Assembly (NCBI GenBank): GCA_035605695.1
Contig: DATNGZ010000064.1
Location: forward strand, 1-64,000
Reading direction: 5' to 3'
Length of the DNA: 64,000 nucleotides
DNA from: VRUE01 sp035605695
GTDB lineage: Bacteria; Actinomycetota; Thermoleophilia; Solirubrobacterales; 70-9
The translations under genes were made by a program, and so were the position numbers. The notes beneath the pieces are model-generated. The model saw nothing but the letters and a program-made list of their open reading frames with translations. It did not search any database and was not told where the DNA came from. Positions 1 through 7,991 of this stretch are shown here, one piece after another. The first letter of the stretch is position 1; every line of letters begins with the position of its first letter.

Positions 1-2
1 TC

Positions 3-524
3 GGCTTCCTCAGCCGCACCTCGGAAGGCGTCGTCTTCGGCCGCTCGTTCTTCGCCGCCTCGACGATGCTCTCCCTCGTCGCCCTGCCGCTGATCGTCGC
101 CAGCACACGGGAGGGGCTCAACGCGATCCCCCAGCACGTCCGTGAGGCCTCCTACGCGGTCGGCAAGACGAAGATCGCGACCACGCGCAGAATCCTGCTG
201 CCGACGGCGCGCCCGCAGGTGGCGACCGGGGCGATGCTCGGCCTCGGCCGGATCATCGGCGACACGGCGATCATCGTCGTCCTGCTCGGCGCCACCCAGA
301 ACTTCGCCCCAGTCGAAAACAGCGCCTTCCCCTTCAACTACCTGCGCGGAGCGGGGACAACGCTGACCAACTTCGTCTACGAGGCCTCCCCAACAGGCAA
401 CCTCAACCAGCCCCAGAAGGCCTATGCGGCGGCCTTCGTCCTGCTGCTCCTGGTGCTGGGCCTGAACGCCGCCGTCGATGTCGTCCACCGCCGCGCGAGA
501 AAGGCAGGGACGTGGAGTTCATAG
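3..524 (+). CDS. pstA: Phosphate ABC transporter permease PstA (5' truncated by window edge)
   Basis: The reading frame is open from base 3, so the gene starts upstream and about 174 C-terminal residues are seen. The segment has hydrophobic helices and the cytoplasmic loop typical of binding-protein-dependent permeases (REGLNAIPQHVREASYAVG, then a GAMLGLGRIIGDTA stretch), which contacts the ATPase. Together with PstC it forms the membrane channel that imports inorganic phosphate delivered by PstS. The next gene encodes the matching ATPase PstB and its GTG start overlaps this gene's end, so the two are translationally coupled. PstS and PstC are expected just upstream, outside the window. Identification rests on the loop sequence and the pstB neighbour. 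Confidence 0.9.
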   Translation, partial: GFLSRTSEGVVFGRSFFAASTMLSLVALPLIVASTREGLNAIPQHVREASYAVGKTKIATTRRILLPTARPQVATGAMLGLGRIIGDTAIIVVLLGATQNFAPVENSAFPFNYLRGAGTTLTNFVYEASPTGNLNQPQKAYAAAFVLLLLVLGLNAAVDVVHRRARKAGTWSS

Positions 525-1483
525 CCCCTGACGTGTCTGAGCTTGACCACCAAATAGGGGGGGTTAGCTCAGACACCCCCCTTCCGCCACCGCCGATTCG
601 GCGGCTGCCGCTGGAGGAGACGCCACCGGCGCAACAGGTGCCTGCGCCCTTGCAGCCCGCAGGTGAGCCCTCGTCACAGCGAGGCGGCTTCACCGCAGCG
701 CGTCGCTCGATCGGCGCGCCGCAGTTCTCGATCCGGCGGATGGAGATCGACAACGTCTCGGTCGCCTACTCGGACCGCGAGGCGGTCAAGGGCGTCTCGC
801 TGCCGGTCCGCCAGGGCGAGGTGCTAGCGATGATCGGCCCCTCCGGCTGCGGCAAGACGACGCTGCTGCGCTCGCTCAACCGGCTAACCGAGCTGACCCG
901 CACGGCGACCCTGAAGGGACGCATCCTGCTCGACGATGTTGACATCACCCTGATCGAGCCGACCTCGCTGCGGCGCCGGGTGACGATGGTCTTCCAGCAG
1001 CCCAACCCGTTCCCGATGAGTGTCTTCGACAACATCGCCTACGTCCTGCGCGAGCAGGGCTCGCGGCGCCAGCGCAAGAAGGTGCTGGAGCCGAAAGTCC
1101 ACAGCGCGCTCGATCGTGCCGGGCTCTTCGAGGAGGTCAAGGACAACCTCGACCACCCGGCGCTGAAGCTCTCCGGCGGCCAGCAGCAGCGGCTCTGCAT
1201 CGCCCGGGCGCTGGCGGCCGAGCCCGAGGTGCTGCTGCTCGACGAGCCCTGTTCGGCGCTCGATCCGCAGTCGACCCAGGTGATCGAGGACCTGATCGTG
1301 AAGCTGCGCGACGACGTCGCCGTCGTCATCGTCACCCACAACCTGCAGCAGGCCTACCGGATCGCCGACCACGTCGCCTTCATGTACCTCGGCGAGCTGG
1401 TCGAGTACAGCAGCGCGACGGCCCTCTTCAACGCGCCCCGCGAGCAGCGGACCAAGGAGTACGTGAGCGGTGCGTTTGGTTAG
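512..1483 (+). CDS. pstB: Phosphate ABC transporter ATP-binding protein PstB, with a long N-terminal extension or a later start
   Basis: ATPase of the PstSCAB phosphate importer. Walker A GPSGCGKTT lies near residue 108, the signature LSGGQQQR near 220, Walker B VLLLDEP near 240 and the H-loop VTHN near 275. The family fold begins only around residue 77, where an in-frame ATG (740) gives MEIDNVSVAYSD, the usual PstB N-terminus at about 247 residues. The first 76 residues from the GTG at 512 are Pro/Gln-rich, match nothing I know and include a 10-bp inverted repeat (534-575). The GTG overlaps the pstA stop, which argues for it; the family length argues for 740. Function is secure, the start is not. 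Confidence 0.93.
   Translation: MEFIAPDVSELDHQIGGVSSDTPLPPPPIRRLPLEETPPAQQVPAPLQPAGEPSSQRGGFTAARRSIGAPQFSIRRMEIDNVSVAYSDREAVKGVSLPVRQGEVLAMIGPSGCGKTTLLRSLNRLTELTRTATLKGRILLDDVDITLIEPTSLRRRVTMVFQQPNPFPMSVFDNIAYVLREQGSRRQRKKVLEPKVHSALDRAGLFEEVKDNLDHPALKLSGGQQQRLCIARALAAEPEVLLLDEPCSALDPQSTQVIEDLIVKLRDDVAVVIVTHNLQQAYRIADHVAFMYLGELVEYSSATALFNAPREQRTKEYVSGAFG
534..575. repeat. Inverted repeat at the pstA/pstB junction
   Basis: TGTCTGAGCT (534-543) is repeated as its exact reverse complement AGCTCAGACA (566-575) around a 22-nt loop that contains a run of seven G. It lies ten bases after the pstA stop, in the region that is either the unusual PstB N-terminus or a spacer. As RNA it would form a 10-bp hairpin. 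It could be a processing or attenuation site between pstA and pstB, or a small palindromic insertion. Confidence 0.6.
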
Positions 1484-1679
1484 CGATCGCATATTCCGCG
1501 TCGGGCTGCTGGTCGTTTGCGGTCTGCTCTTGGTGGGCGCTGTCACCGGCTGCACGACGACGCAGGAAACCGCCGAGCTCAAGCAGGCCCAGTCAAAGCG
1601 CATCCTCGAGCGCCGCGACCGCAAGCAGGCGAAGAAGCAGCGATCCAAGTCGCACGACCACGGGAGCAACGAGCAATGA
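1470..1679 (+). CDS. Small lipoprotein in the pst operon
   Basis: A 69-residue protein from a GTG that overlaps the 3' end of pstB by 14 nt. The N-terminus is a lipoprotein signal: charged start, hydrophobic stretch (about residues 9-24), then a lipobox-like AVTGC at 24-28, giving a lipidated Cys28. The remaining 41 residues are highly charged (ERRDRKQAKKQRSKSHDH) and look like a basic tail at the outer face of the membrane. No known family recognised. It is embedded in a chain of overlapping genes after pstB, so a role linked to phosphate uptake is likely but inferred only from position. Confidence 0.7.
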   Translation: MRLVSDRIFRVGLLVVCGLLLVGAVTGCTTTQETAELKQAQSKRILERRDRKQAKKQRSKSHDHGSNEQ

Positions 1680-2350
1680 ATGCCTCAACCGACCAGTCGC
1701 CAGCGCTGAAGGGCCAGGCCCAGTACGAACCCTGCGAGGAGTGCGGGGCCCCGCTCGACCCGCAGCAGCGCTACTGCGTCAACTGCGCGGCGCGCCGCGG
1801 CAACGGCGCCAACCCCTCGTCGCGCTACTTCGCGGCGATGAGCCAGCGTGCCCGCCGGCCCGCCATTCGTCCTTCAGCCGTCAAGCCGAGCTCGGGCAGC
1901 CGCGCGGCCGCCGTTGCCTTCTTCGCCCTGCTGCCGATCGCCGTGGCAATTGGCGTCGTCGTCGGTCGCAGCGGCAACGACAGCGGCGAAAACGAGGCGC
2001 TGTTGGAGGCGCTGCACCGCCAGGAAGTGGCGCAGGCGAGTACGCCGGCGGCCGGCGTCGCGACCACTGTGGGCAGCGGCAACAAGAAAGCCAAAGCCAA
2101 GAAGGCGAAAGCATCAAGCAAGGGAGGCGGCAAAGTCGTGGCGCAGACCAGCAACGGGACCGTGCACGAGGTGACGGGCTTCAAACCGACCAAGCAGAAG
2201 ACCGAAGAAGACACCGCAATCGTCGCCGAAAACCCCGAACAGTCGGGCGAAAATTACATCAAGGCACAGCAGAACCTGCCCGATGTGACGGTGGTTGGGG
2301 GCGACCCCAGCGAAGCGCCCGCCGCGCCGGCCGGGGGTGCGCAGCCATGA
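1676..2350 (+). CDS. Zinc-ribbon, single-pass membrane protein of the pst operon
   Basis: A 224-residue protein whose ATG overlaps the preceding stop (ATGA). An N-terminal zinc ribbon has Cys20-x2-Cys23 and Cys34-x2-Cys37 (CEECGAPLDPQQRYCVNC). A single transmembrane helix follows at about residues 77-97. The part beyond the membrane is polar, Lys/Ala/Ser-rich and probably unstructured. The predicted topology is a cytosolic zinc ribbon with an extracytoplasmic tail. No specific family recognised. Co-transcription with pstB and a second zinc-ribbon gene suggests a membrane accessory or sensor complex for phosphate transport (inference). The start is chosen because of the ATGA overlap and because the zinc ribbon follows at once. 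Confidence 0.75.
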   Translation: MNASTDQSPALKGQAQYEPCEECGAPLDPQQRYCVNCAARRGNGANPSSRYFAAMSQRARRPAIRPSAVKPSSGSRAAAVAFFALLPIAVAIGVVVGRSGNDSGENEALLEALHRQEVAQASTPAAGVATTVGSGNKKAKAKKAKASSKGGGKVVAQTSNGTVHEVTGFKPTKQKTEEDTAIVAENPEQSGENYIKAQQNLPDVTVVGGDPSEAPAAPAGGAQP

Positions 2351-2766
2351 GTCAGATCAGCGAGATCCTGCGGCGGCCAGCCGAGGCGGTCAAGAGCGCC
2401 CGCAAGCCGGCATCCGCCAAACCAAAGCCCGAGGCGGCCAAACCGGCGGAGGAGAAGGTCGAGAACGCCGAGCTGCTTGCCCAGCGCGACCGCCTGCTGG
2501 AGAAGTTCACGATCATGCAGGCCGACCTCGGCGGCGCCTTCTATGAGATGGCGATCCGCGACCACGTGCGGATGGACGTGCTTACCCGCAAGGCGGCCGA
2601 GCTGCAGCGGGTCGACGCCGAGCTGCTCTCGGTCGAGCGCGTGCTCGAGCTGGAACGCTCCGACGCGGCCGGGCTCTGCCCCAGTTGCAGCTCGCCCTAC
2701 GGCCACGCGGTGCGCTTCTGTCCCCAGTGCGGCCAGTCGCTCGTGTCCGCGGGGGCGGTTGCATGA
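2347..2766 (+). CDS. Coiled-coil protein with C-terminal zinc ribbon
   Basis: A 139-residue soluble protein, again starting in an ATGA overlap with the previous gene. The first 38 residues are Ala/Lys/Pro-rich. Residues 39-107 form a long amphipathic helix likely to be a coiled coil (ENAELLAQRDRLLEKF onwards). The C-terminus is a zinc ribbon with CPSC at 111-114 and CPQC at 125-128. It mirrors the preceding protein, which carries its zinc ribbon at the N-terminus. The two could interact, but this is inference. No named family recognised. It lies in the same unbroken run of overlapping genes from pstA to the phosphoesterase. Confidence 0.75.
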   Translation: MSQISEILRRPAEAVKSARKPASAKPKPEAAKPAEEKVENAELLAQRDRLLEKFTIMQADLGGAFYEMAIRDHVRMDVLTRKAAELQRVDAELLSVERVLELERSDAAGLCPSCSSPYGHAVRFCPQCGQSLVSAGAVA

Positions 2767-4139
2767 AGTCGGCGATCGCCGCACCGTTGCGCCGGGCAAT
2801 GGCGGCCGCGGCAACGCTGACGGGCAAGCGCTTCGGACTGCTGGTCGCCTCCTCGGTTGTGGCGACCTCGGCGATCGTCGCCAGCGCGATGACCGGCACC
2901 GGCAGCAGCGGCGCCCTGGCGGCGCTGATCGGCCGCAGCCTCGCCTCCAACAACACCCCGGTCGCGACCACGCCGGCTCCGGGTGGGTCCTCCCCCGGCG
3001 CCGGGTCGTCCGCCCCTGCCCAGAGCGGCTCGGCGTCCTCGGCCGGCGGGCCGCTCGCTTCGCCGCAACCCACCCCCGCACCGGCGGCGAGCGGCCCGGT
3101 GAGCGAACCGGCGGCGAATGAACCCGCAGCCAAGCCCGCGGCTCCCGAGCCAGCGGAAGCGGGCCCGGTCAAGCACGTCTTCGTGATCTCGCTCACCAGC
3201 CCTGGCTACGAACAGTCGCTTGGCGCCCAATCGCAGATGCCCTACCTCTCGGCGACCCTGCGCCCGCAGGGCGAGCTGCTGAGCAATTACTCGCTGCTCA
3301 GCGAAGCTGGGCTCCCCAACCAGATCGCCGCCCTCAGCGGCCAGCCGCCGAACGCGTCAACCACTGCCGGCTGCTCGACCTACGCCGAGTTCCCGCCGAC
3401 CGCAAAAGTGAGCGCAAACGGGGTCCTCAGCGGCGCCGGCTGCATCTACCCGGTCGAAACGCTGACCCTCGCCGATCAGCTGGGGGTCAGCCAACTCACC
3501 TGGCGCGCCTACATCGACGGCATGGTCGATGCGGCGGGCAGCCCGGCGAACTGCGTCCATCCCGGCCCCGAAGAAGTCGAAACGGTGCTGCCCGGCGGCT
3601 ACACGGCGAGGCAGAACCCCTTCGTCTACTTCCACTCCCTGCTCGACCTCGGCGACTGCTCCGCCGACGACCTGCCGCTCGATCAGCTGACGGCGGACCT
3701 GCGCAAAGCCGAGAAGACGCCGAGCTACTCCTTCATCGCGCCGACGCTCTGCAACTCGGGCGCGACCGGCCAGTGCCCGGCCGGGGGGATCGAAGGGCCG
3801 GCGAGCGCCGACGCCTTCCTCTCGACCTGGGTCCCCAAGATCCTCGCCTCACCGGCCTACAAGGCCGACGGCTTGCTGATCGTCAACTTCGCCGCGGCGA
3901 ATCCGCCGCCCACCACACCGGAAGCCGCACCGGCACCGGCCACCGACCCGCTGCACGTGGGCGCTCTTCTGCTCTCGCCCTTTCTCACCCCCGGCTCTAC
4001 CGACGCCGCTCCATATAACCCCTACTCCATCCTCCGCTCAAACGAGGACCTCTTCGGCCTCGACCCCCTGGGTCTGGCCGCCGCGGCCAAGACAAAGTCC
4101 TTCGCCCCGAGCCTGCTCAAAGAAAACGGCGGCGACTAG
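2763..4139 (+). CDS. Membrane-anchored/secreted phosphoesterase (alkaline phosphatase-like superfamily)
   Basis: A 458-residue protein, ATG overlapping the upstream stop. Residues 20-48 form a signal anchor, 60-130 a Pro/Ala/Gly-rich linker, and from about 138 the domain starts with KHVFVISLTSPGYEQSLG. It continues with features of the PF04185 phosphoesterase/phospholipase C-like group: sequential NYSLLSEAGLPNQIAALSGQ, PSYSFIAPTLCNSG and a late ADGLLIVNFAAANPP segment. The classic ENRSFDH motif is not present, so the substrate is open. As the last gene of a run starting in pstAB, it plausibly releases phosphate outside the membrane for uptake by Pst. That link is inferred from the operon. Confidence 0.75.
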   Translation: MKSAIAAPLRRAMAAAATLTGKRFGLLVASSVVATSAIVASAMTGTGSSGALAALIGRSLASNNTPVATTPAPGGSSPGAGSSAPAQSGSASSAGGPLASPQPTPAPAASGPVSEPAANEPAAKPAAPEPAEAGPVKHVFVISLTSPGYEQSLGAQSQMPYLSATLRPQGELLSNYSLLSEAGLPNQIAALSGQPPNASTTAGCSTYAEFPPTAKVSANGVLSGAGCIYPVETLTLADQLGVSQLTWRAYIDGMVDAAGSPANCVHPGPEEVETVLPGGYTARQNPFVYFHSLLDLGDCSADDLPLDQLTADLRKAEKTPSYSFIAPTLCNSGATGQCPAGGIEGPASADAFLSTWVPKILASPAYKADGLLIVNFAAANPPPTTPEAAPAPATDPLHVGALLLSPFLTPGSTDAAPYNPYSILRSNEDLFGLDPLGLAAAAKTKSFAPSLLKENGGD

Positions 4140-4173
4140 CACTATCCGGGTATTACCCCGATGACTCCCGGCC

Positions 4174-4872
4174 GTGCTGTCGGAAGAATCCGCCTTGATG
4201 TTTTCGGCCGAGGGGGAGACTCCGCTGGCGCGCTTCGCCGATCGCCGCGACGCGGGTCGGCAGCTCGCCGCACAGCTGTTATCACTGGCTGACAAGCATC
4301 CGGTCGTGGTCGGCTTGCCGCGCGGCGGCATCCCCGTCGCCAGTGAGATAGCGATCGCGCTGAAGGCACCGCTCGAGATCCTCGCCGTGCGCAAGCTCGG
4401 CGCTCCCCACAACCCCGAGTACGGGATTGGCGCGATCGTCGAGGACGGCACTCGCATCTTCGACCCCGAGGCGCTGGCGGCCCTGGATATCGATGGCGCC
4501 ATGCTGGAGGCGATCGTCGCCCGCGCAAGCGCGGAGCTGTGCCGTCGTGTCGTCGCCTACCGCGCGGGTCGTCCGCCGATGCCGCTGCGCAACCGCACCG
4601 TCGTTGTCGTCGACGACGGGGTTGCGACCGGCGTCACCGACACCGCTGCGATCCGGGCGATCCGGCGTTTGCGACCGCGACGGCTGATCCTCGCGGTGCC
4701 GGTATGCGCACCCGATTCGCTCGCGCGCCTGCGCAGGGAGGCCGACGAGATGATCTGCCTGATTGCGCCGCCACGGCTGAGGGGAGTGGGCGAGTGGTAC
4801 CGGGACTTCTCTCAGATCCATGACCAGGAGGTGATCACTGCGCTAGGGGCGGCGCGGCGCTCCCTGGCCTGA
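4174..4872 (+). CDS. Phosphoribosyltransferase-family protein
   Basis: A 232-residue type I phosphoribosyltransferase fold. The PRPP-binding loop is VVVVDDGVATGVT at about residues 144-156, with the family's PPi loop-like VGLPRGGIPVASE near 46-58 and VRKLGAPHNPEYGIGAI near 73-89. Proteins of this type (COG1926) are often annotated only as predicted phosphoribosyltransferases; the base acceptor is unknown. A GTG at 4174 gives the longest frame, and an ATG at 4198 (MFSAEGETPLARF) is equally credible. It stands alone between the phosphoesterase and a SpoU gene. Confidence 0.8.
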   Translation: MLSEESALMFSAEGETPLARFADRRDAGRQLAAQLLSLADKHPVVVGLPRGGIPVASEIAIALKAPLEILAVRKLGAPHNPEYGIGAIVEDGTRIFDPEALAALDIDGAMLEAIVARASAELCRRVVAYRAGRPPMPLRNRTVVVVDDGVATGVTDTAAIRAIRRLRPRRLILAVPVCAPDSLARLRREADEMICLIAPPRLRGVGEWYRDFSQIHDQEVITALGAARRSLA

Positions 4873-4919
4873 GGAGCCACGAGGCCGCGACCGCCCGCTG
4901 ATTCGGGTTTGATTGGGCG

Positions 4920-5654
4920 GTGAGCGACGCCCTCGTGCAGCGTTACCGAGCCGCCCGCCGCGATCGCGGGTTGGCGGTGCTGGAAGGCTTCCACGCGCTC
5001 AAGCACGCGCTTCGCTTTGGCGCTGAGTTGGTCGAGGCGGTTGCCAGCGACCGCGAGGCACTGGAGCGGCTGGCGGCAGAGCTTGCCCCCGACCTGGCCG
5101 GTTCACTTGCGCAGCGGGTCGCGCCGGTCGAGCCCGAGGTTCTGGCCCAGATGGCCCGGCAGGCGCCGCGCACCGGGGTGATCTCGATCGCCCGCCGCCC
5201 GGCCATCGACCTGACGGGGGCGCTGGCCAGTGAGCGGGTGGCCCCGGTGGTCCTGCTCGAGGACCCGCGCTCAATGGGGAACATGGGGGCCTGCGTGCGA
5301 GTCGCCGCAGCCGCCGACGCAGCCGCTGTCCTTACCACCGGCAGCAACGACCCCTGGCATCCCGAGGCGCTGCGGGGCGCCGCCGGCCTGCACTTCGCCC
5401 TGCCGGTAACTGCGATTGAGGAGCTGCCGGCAAGCGACCGCCCTTTGGTCGCGATCGACCCCGAGGGCGAGGGCAGCGACCTGCGATCGCTTTCACCACG
5501 CGCGATCCTCGCCTTCGGCACCGAGCGCTACGGGCTCAGCGAGGCCCTGCTCGAGCGGGCGGACCAGCGCCTCGCGATCCCGATGCGAGAGGGCGTCTCC
5601 AGTCTCAACCTCGCCACCGCGGTCGCGGCGGTGCTCTTCTCGCAGCGCCTTTGA
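4920..5654 (+). CDS. SpoU/TrmH-family RNA 2'-O-methyltransferase
   Basis: A 244-residue SPOUT methyltransferase that would use S-adenosylmethionine to methylate a ribose in tRNA or rRNA. The N-terminal 90 residues form the substrate-binding part (VLEGFHALKHALRFG). The knot domain carries the family motifs in order: LLEDPRSMGNMGACVRVA (motif 1, near residue 116), LAFGTERYGLSEALLE (motif 2, near 197) and IPMREGVSSLNLATAVA (motif 3, near 219). GTG start at 4920. Which RNA is modified cannot be told from sequence. It is monocistronic, followed at once by a cupredoxin gene. Confidence 0.88.
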   Translation: MSDALVQRYRAARRDRGLAVLEGFHALKHALRFGAELVEAVASDREALERLAAELAPDLAGSLAQRVAPVEPEVLAQMARQAPRTGVISIARRPAIDLTGALASERVAPVVLLEDPRSMGNMGACVRVAAAADAAAVLTTGSNDPWHPEALRGAAGLHFALPVTAIEELPASDRPLVAIDPEGEGSDLRSLSPRAILAFGTERYGLSEALLERADQRLAIPMREGVSSLNLATAVAAVLFSQRL

Positions 5655-5687
5655 ACCTTGCTGCTCCTCGCTCCGTAGACCGGGCCG

Positions 5688-6032
5688 ATGAAGCGAATCG
5701 CCGCCTGTCTTGCCGTCTCGTTTGCCGTGGGATTGCTTGCAAGCCAGGTCGCCCCCGGCGCCCAGCCGGGGCCGGCACGGGCAAGCAAGGTGAAGACGGT
5801 CGACATCAACCACTTCGAATTCCACCCGCCGACGCTCTCGGTTCCCAAGGGGGCGAAGGTCCTTTTCTTCAACTCCTCCGGCACTGCTCATACAGCGACC
5901 GACAAGGGCGCCTTTGACAGCGGCCGGATCAAGCCGGGCGGTTCGGTGGCGGTGCGCTTCGAACAAAAGGGGACGTTCCGCTACCACTGCGAAATCCACC
6001 CCACCATGCACGGCAAGATCGTCGTCGGCTGA
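5688..6032 (+). CDS. Small secreted cupredoxin (plastocyanin/amicyanin-like)
   Basis: A 114-residue protein: signal peptide about 1-26, then one cupredoxin domain. Type 1 copper ligands are visible as His68 (GTAHTATD), Cys101, His104 and Met107 in the C-terminal loop YHCEIHPTMHGKIVV. The domain has the short length of amicyanin-like proteins and would carry single electrons outside the membrane or bind copper. A second, larger cupredoxin lies at 15189-15776. Redox partner not evident from neighbours. Confidence 0.88.
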   Translation: MKRIAACLAVSFAVGLLASQVAPGAQPGPARASKVKTVDINHFEFHPPTLSVPKGAKVLFFNSSGTAHTATDKGAFDSGRIKPGGSVAVRFEQKGTFRYHCEIHPTMHGKIVVG

Positions 6033-6162
6033 GCTTGCGAACCCCCGGGCGGGGGATTGCGAAAAATTACCGATGCACCGGGCAGGGACAAGGCATAGCC
6101 TGGGGAACATGTGACCGCGGCGTTTTGGCCGCCTACCAGTCATTCAATGAAAGGACGCCGCC

Positions 6163-6552
6163 TTGCCGTTTGCCGACATCAACATCGGAGAAGCCCTCCT
6201 CATCGCATTCGAGGTCTTCTTCTTCGTGATCTGGATCTGGATCCTGATCACGATCCTCAGCGATCTCTTCCGCGACCACGAAACCTCCGGCTGGGCGAAG
6301 GCCGCCTGGGTTCTCTTCCTGGTCTTCATCCCGTTCCTGACGGCGCTGATCTACCTGATCGCCCGCGGCAGCGGTATGCGCGACCGCACGATCAAGGCCC
6401 AGGCCGAGGCTAAGCAGCACTTCGACTCGTACGTCCGCGAACAGGCCCACACGACGCCCGCTGACGAACTGCACAAGCTCAACGAGCTGAAGGAAAAGGG
6501 CGCCCTCTCATCCGAGGAGTTTGACAAGGCCAAGGCCAAACTTTTGGCCTAG
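6163..6552 (+). CDS. Membrane protein with PLDc_N-type helices and a C-terminal SHOCT domain
   Basis: A 129-residue protein from a TTG start preceded by a good AAAGGA ribosome site. Two hydrophobic helices (about residues 10-32 and 43-67) joined by the loop DHETSGWAKAAWV are the phospholipase D-nuclease N-terminal motif, a membrane module without catalytic residues. The C-terminal 30 residues (LHKLNELKEKGALSSEEFDKAKAKLLA) are a SHOCT domain, a short helical oligomerisation segment common at the end of actinobacterial membrane proteins. Function unknown. Its stop codon is already inside the left arm of a hairpin repeat (6551-6647). Confidence 0.82.
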   Translation: MPFADINIGEALLIAFEVFFFVIWIWILITILSDLFRDHETSGWAKAAWVLFLVFIPFLTALIYLIARGSGMRDRTIKAQAEAKQHFDSYVREQAHTTPADELHKLNELKEKGALSSEEFDKAKAKLLA

Positions 6553-6647
6553 CGTCGCCTGGCCGGCGCATATCGGCGTCCTCGGTCGCTCGCGTGCAGA
6601 GCACGCCACGCTCCCTGCGTCCTTGATCTGCTTGATCAGGCGACGCT
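6551..6647. repeat. Hairpin repeat family E, copy 3
   Basis: An 11-bp perfect stem AGCGTCGCCTG / CAGGCGACGCT (6551-6561, 6637-6647) encloses a core shared with the copies at 37.6 and 47.1 kb: GGCGTCCTCGGTCG, a short variable hairpin (here GCGTGC-AGA-GCACGC), CTCCCTGCGTCCTTG, then CTTG. The outer and inner stems differ in sequence from the other copies while pairing is kept. It follows the stop of the SHOCT gene directly. It could act as a terminator or mRNA-end structure, or be a mobile palindrome. Confidence 0.75.
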
Positions 6648-6770
6648 AGGGAGTGTGGATATCGCCACAGCAATGATTTCTCCTGCAAAGGCTGGAGTTC
6701 TGCAACCAAAGTTGCAAGTTATTAGCGATTCCTAACATTTAGGCGGCGTCTTCGCTACCTTGCGCCGTCG

Positions 6771-7991
6771 ATGCGCGTTCCCCTTCGCGGTAACTCTTGG
6801 CGGCTGCTGCTGTCCGCGGCGCTGCTGCTCGTCGTCCTCTGCGTGGCCGCTTCGGCCCCGGCGAAGGACCTCGAAGAAAAGCTTGACGCAACCCAGGGCA
6901 AGCTCAGCCACGTGCGCGAGAGCCAGAGCGCCCTGGCCGCGACGATCGCCGAACAAAACAAGGCGATCGACTCGATGATCGGCGAAGTCTCCGATCTGCG
7001 CCAGCAGCAGGCAGCAGTTGAGTCTGAACTCGCCGCGAAGCAGGAGGAACTCGACAAGGCGACCGCGCAGCTGGCCGCTGACAAGCACCGCCTCGCCCTG
7101 GTCCGCGCCAAGCTGCAGCGGGCGCTCGGCGTCCTGCGTCAGCGCCTGGTCGCGATCTACGAGACCGGCAGCCCCGACATGCTCAACGTCGTCCTCGACT
7201 CAGCCAGCTGGTCTGAAGTGACCACCCGTGCCGAGTACCTGAGCCAGGTGCAGGAATACGACGACTCGGTCGCCGGGCGGGTCAAGGGCTTGCGCGACGA
7301 AGCCCGCGCCGCGGTCAAGCGGATGACGGCGGCACGGCTGCAGATCAAGGACGCCCGCGACGCGATCGCAGTCAAGGAGCGCGAAGTCGCCTCCGCCCGC
7401 GCGGAAGCCGAGTCCCGCTTCGCCGAGCTGAAGTCGGCCCAAGGGGCACGGCGCGAATCGCTCGAATCGCTCGAGTCGCGCGAAGAAGCGCTGAGCAACA
7501 ACCTCGCGTCGATTTCAGAACAGATCGCCAGCGCGACCGGCACCCCCGGCCCTGTGACCGGCACCCCGGCACCGCTGACCCCCGGCCAGAGCGCCAGCTA
7601 CATCTCCGAAAGCCAGGCCAGCGTGCCGAGCGAGGCGCCTTCCGCGATCGCCGGCGCGATCGAAGCCGCCAACTCGATCGCCACCACCCCCTACATCTGG
7701 GGCGGCGGCCACGGCTCCTTCGAATCGTCCGGCTACGACTGCTCGGGCGCGGTCAGCTTCGCGCTCAACGGCGGCGGCTTCCTCTCCAGCCCCCTCGACT
7801 CAACCGGCCTCGAGACCTGGGGCGAACCTGGCCCCGGCCAATGGATCACCGTCTACGCCAACGCCGAACACGCCTGGATGATCATCGCCGGCCTAGCCTT
7901 CGACACCGTAGGCGGCCCCGGCCCCCGCTGGCACTCCTCGCCAGTCGACTCACCAGAAGGCTTCATCGCTCGTCACCCGCCGGGCTATTAG
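6771..7991 (+). CDS. Secreted NlpC/P60 peptidoglycan hydrolase with coiled-coil (RipA/CwlO-like)
   Basis: A 406-residue exported protein. Signal peptide 1-31, then a coiled coil of about 220 residues (31-250) of the FtsX-regulated CwlO/RipA type, a Pro/Ala/Ser linker (about 255-290), and a C-terminal NlpC/P60 domain. The catalytic Cys is in GYDCSGAVSFAL (near 325) and the His in NAEHAWMII (near 365). It should cleave a stem-peptide bond in peptidoglycan during growth or division. The coiled coil normally keeps such enzymes inactive until docked to a partner. The C-terminus is short beyond the catalytic His, as is usual in the actinobacterial variant. Confidence 0.87.
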   Translation: MRVPLRGNSWRLLLSAALLLVVLCVAASAPAKDLEEKLDATQGKLSHVRESQSALAATIAEQNKAIDSMIGEVSDLRQQQAAVESELAAKQEELDKATAQLAADKHRLALVRAKLQRALGVLRQRLVAIYETGSPDMLNVVLDSASWSEVTTRAEYLSQVQEYDDSVAGRVKGLRDEARAAVKRMTAARLQIKDARDAIAVKEREVASARAEAESRFAELKSAQGARRESLESLESREEALSNNLASISEQIASATGTPGPVTGTPAPLTPGQSASYISESQASVPSEAPSAIAGAIEAANSIATTPYIWGGGHGSFESSGYDCSGAVSFALNGGGFLSSPLDSTGLETWGEPGPGQWITVYANAEHAWMIIAGLAFDTVGGPGPRWHSSPVDSPEGFIARHPPGY

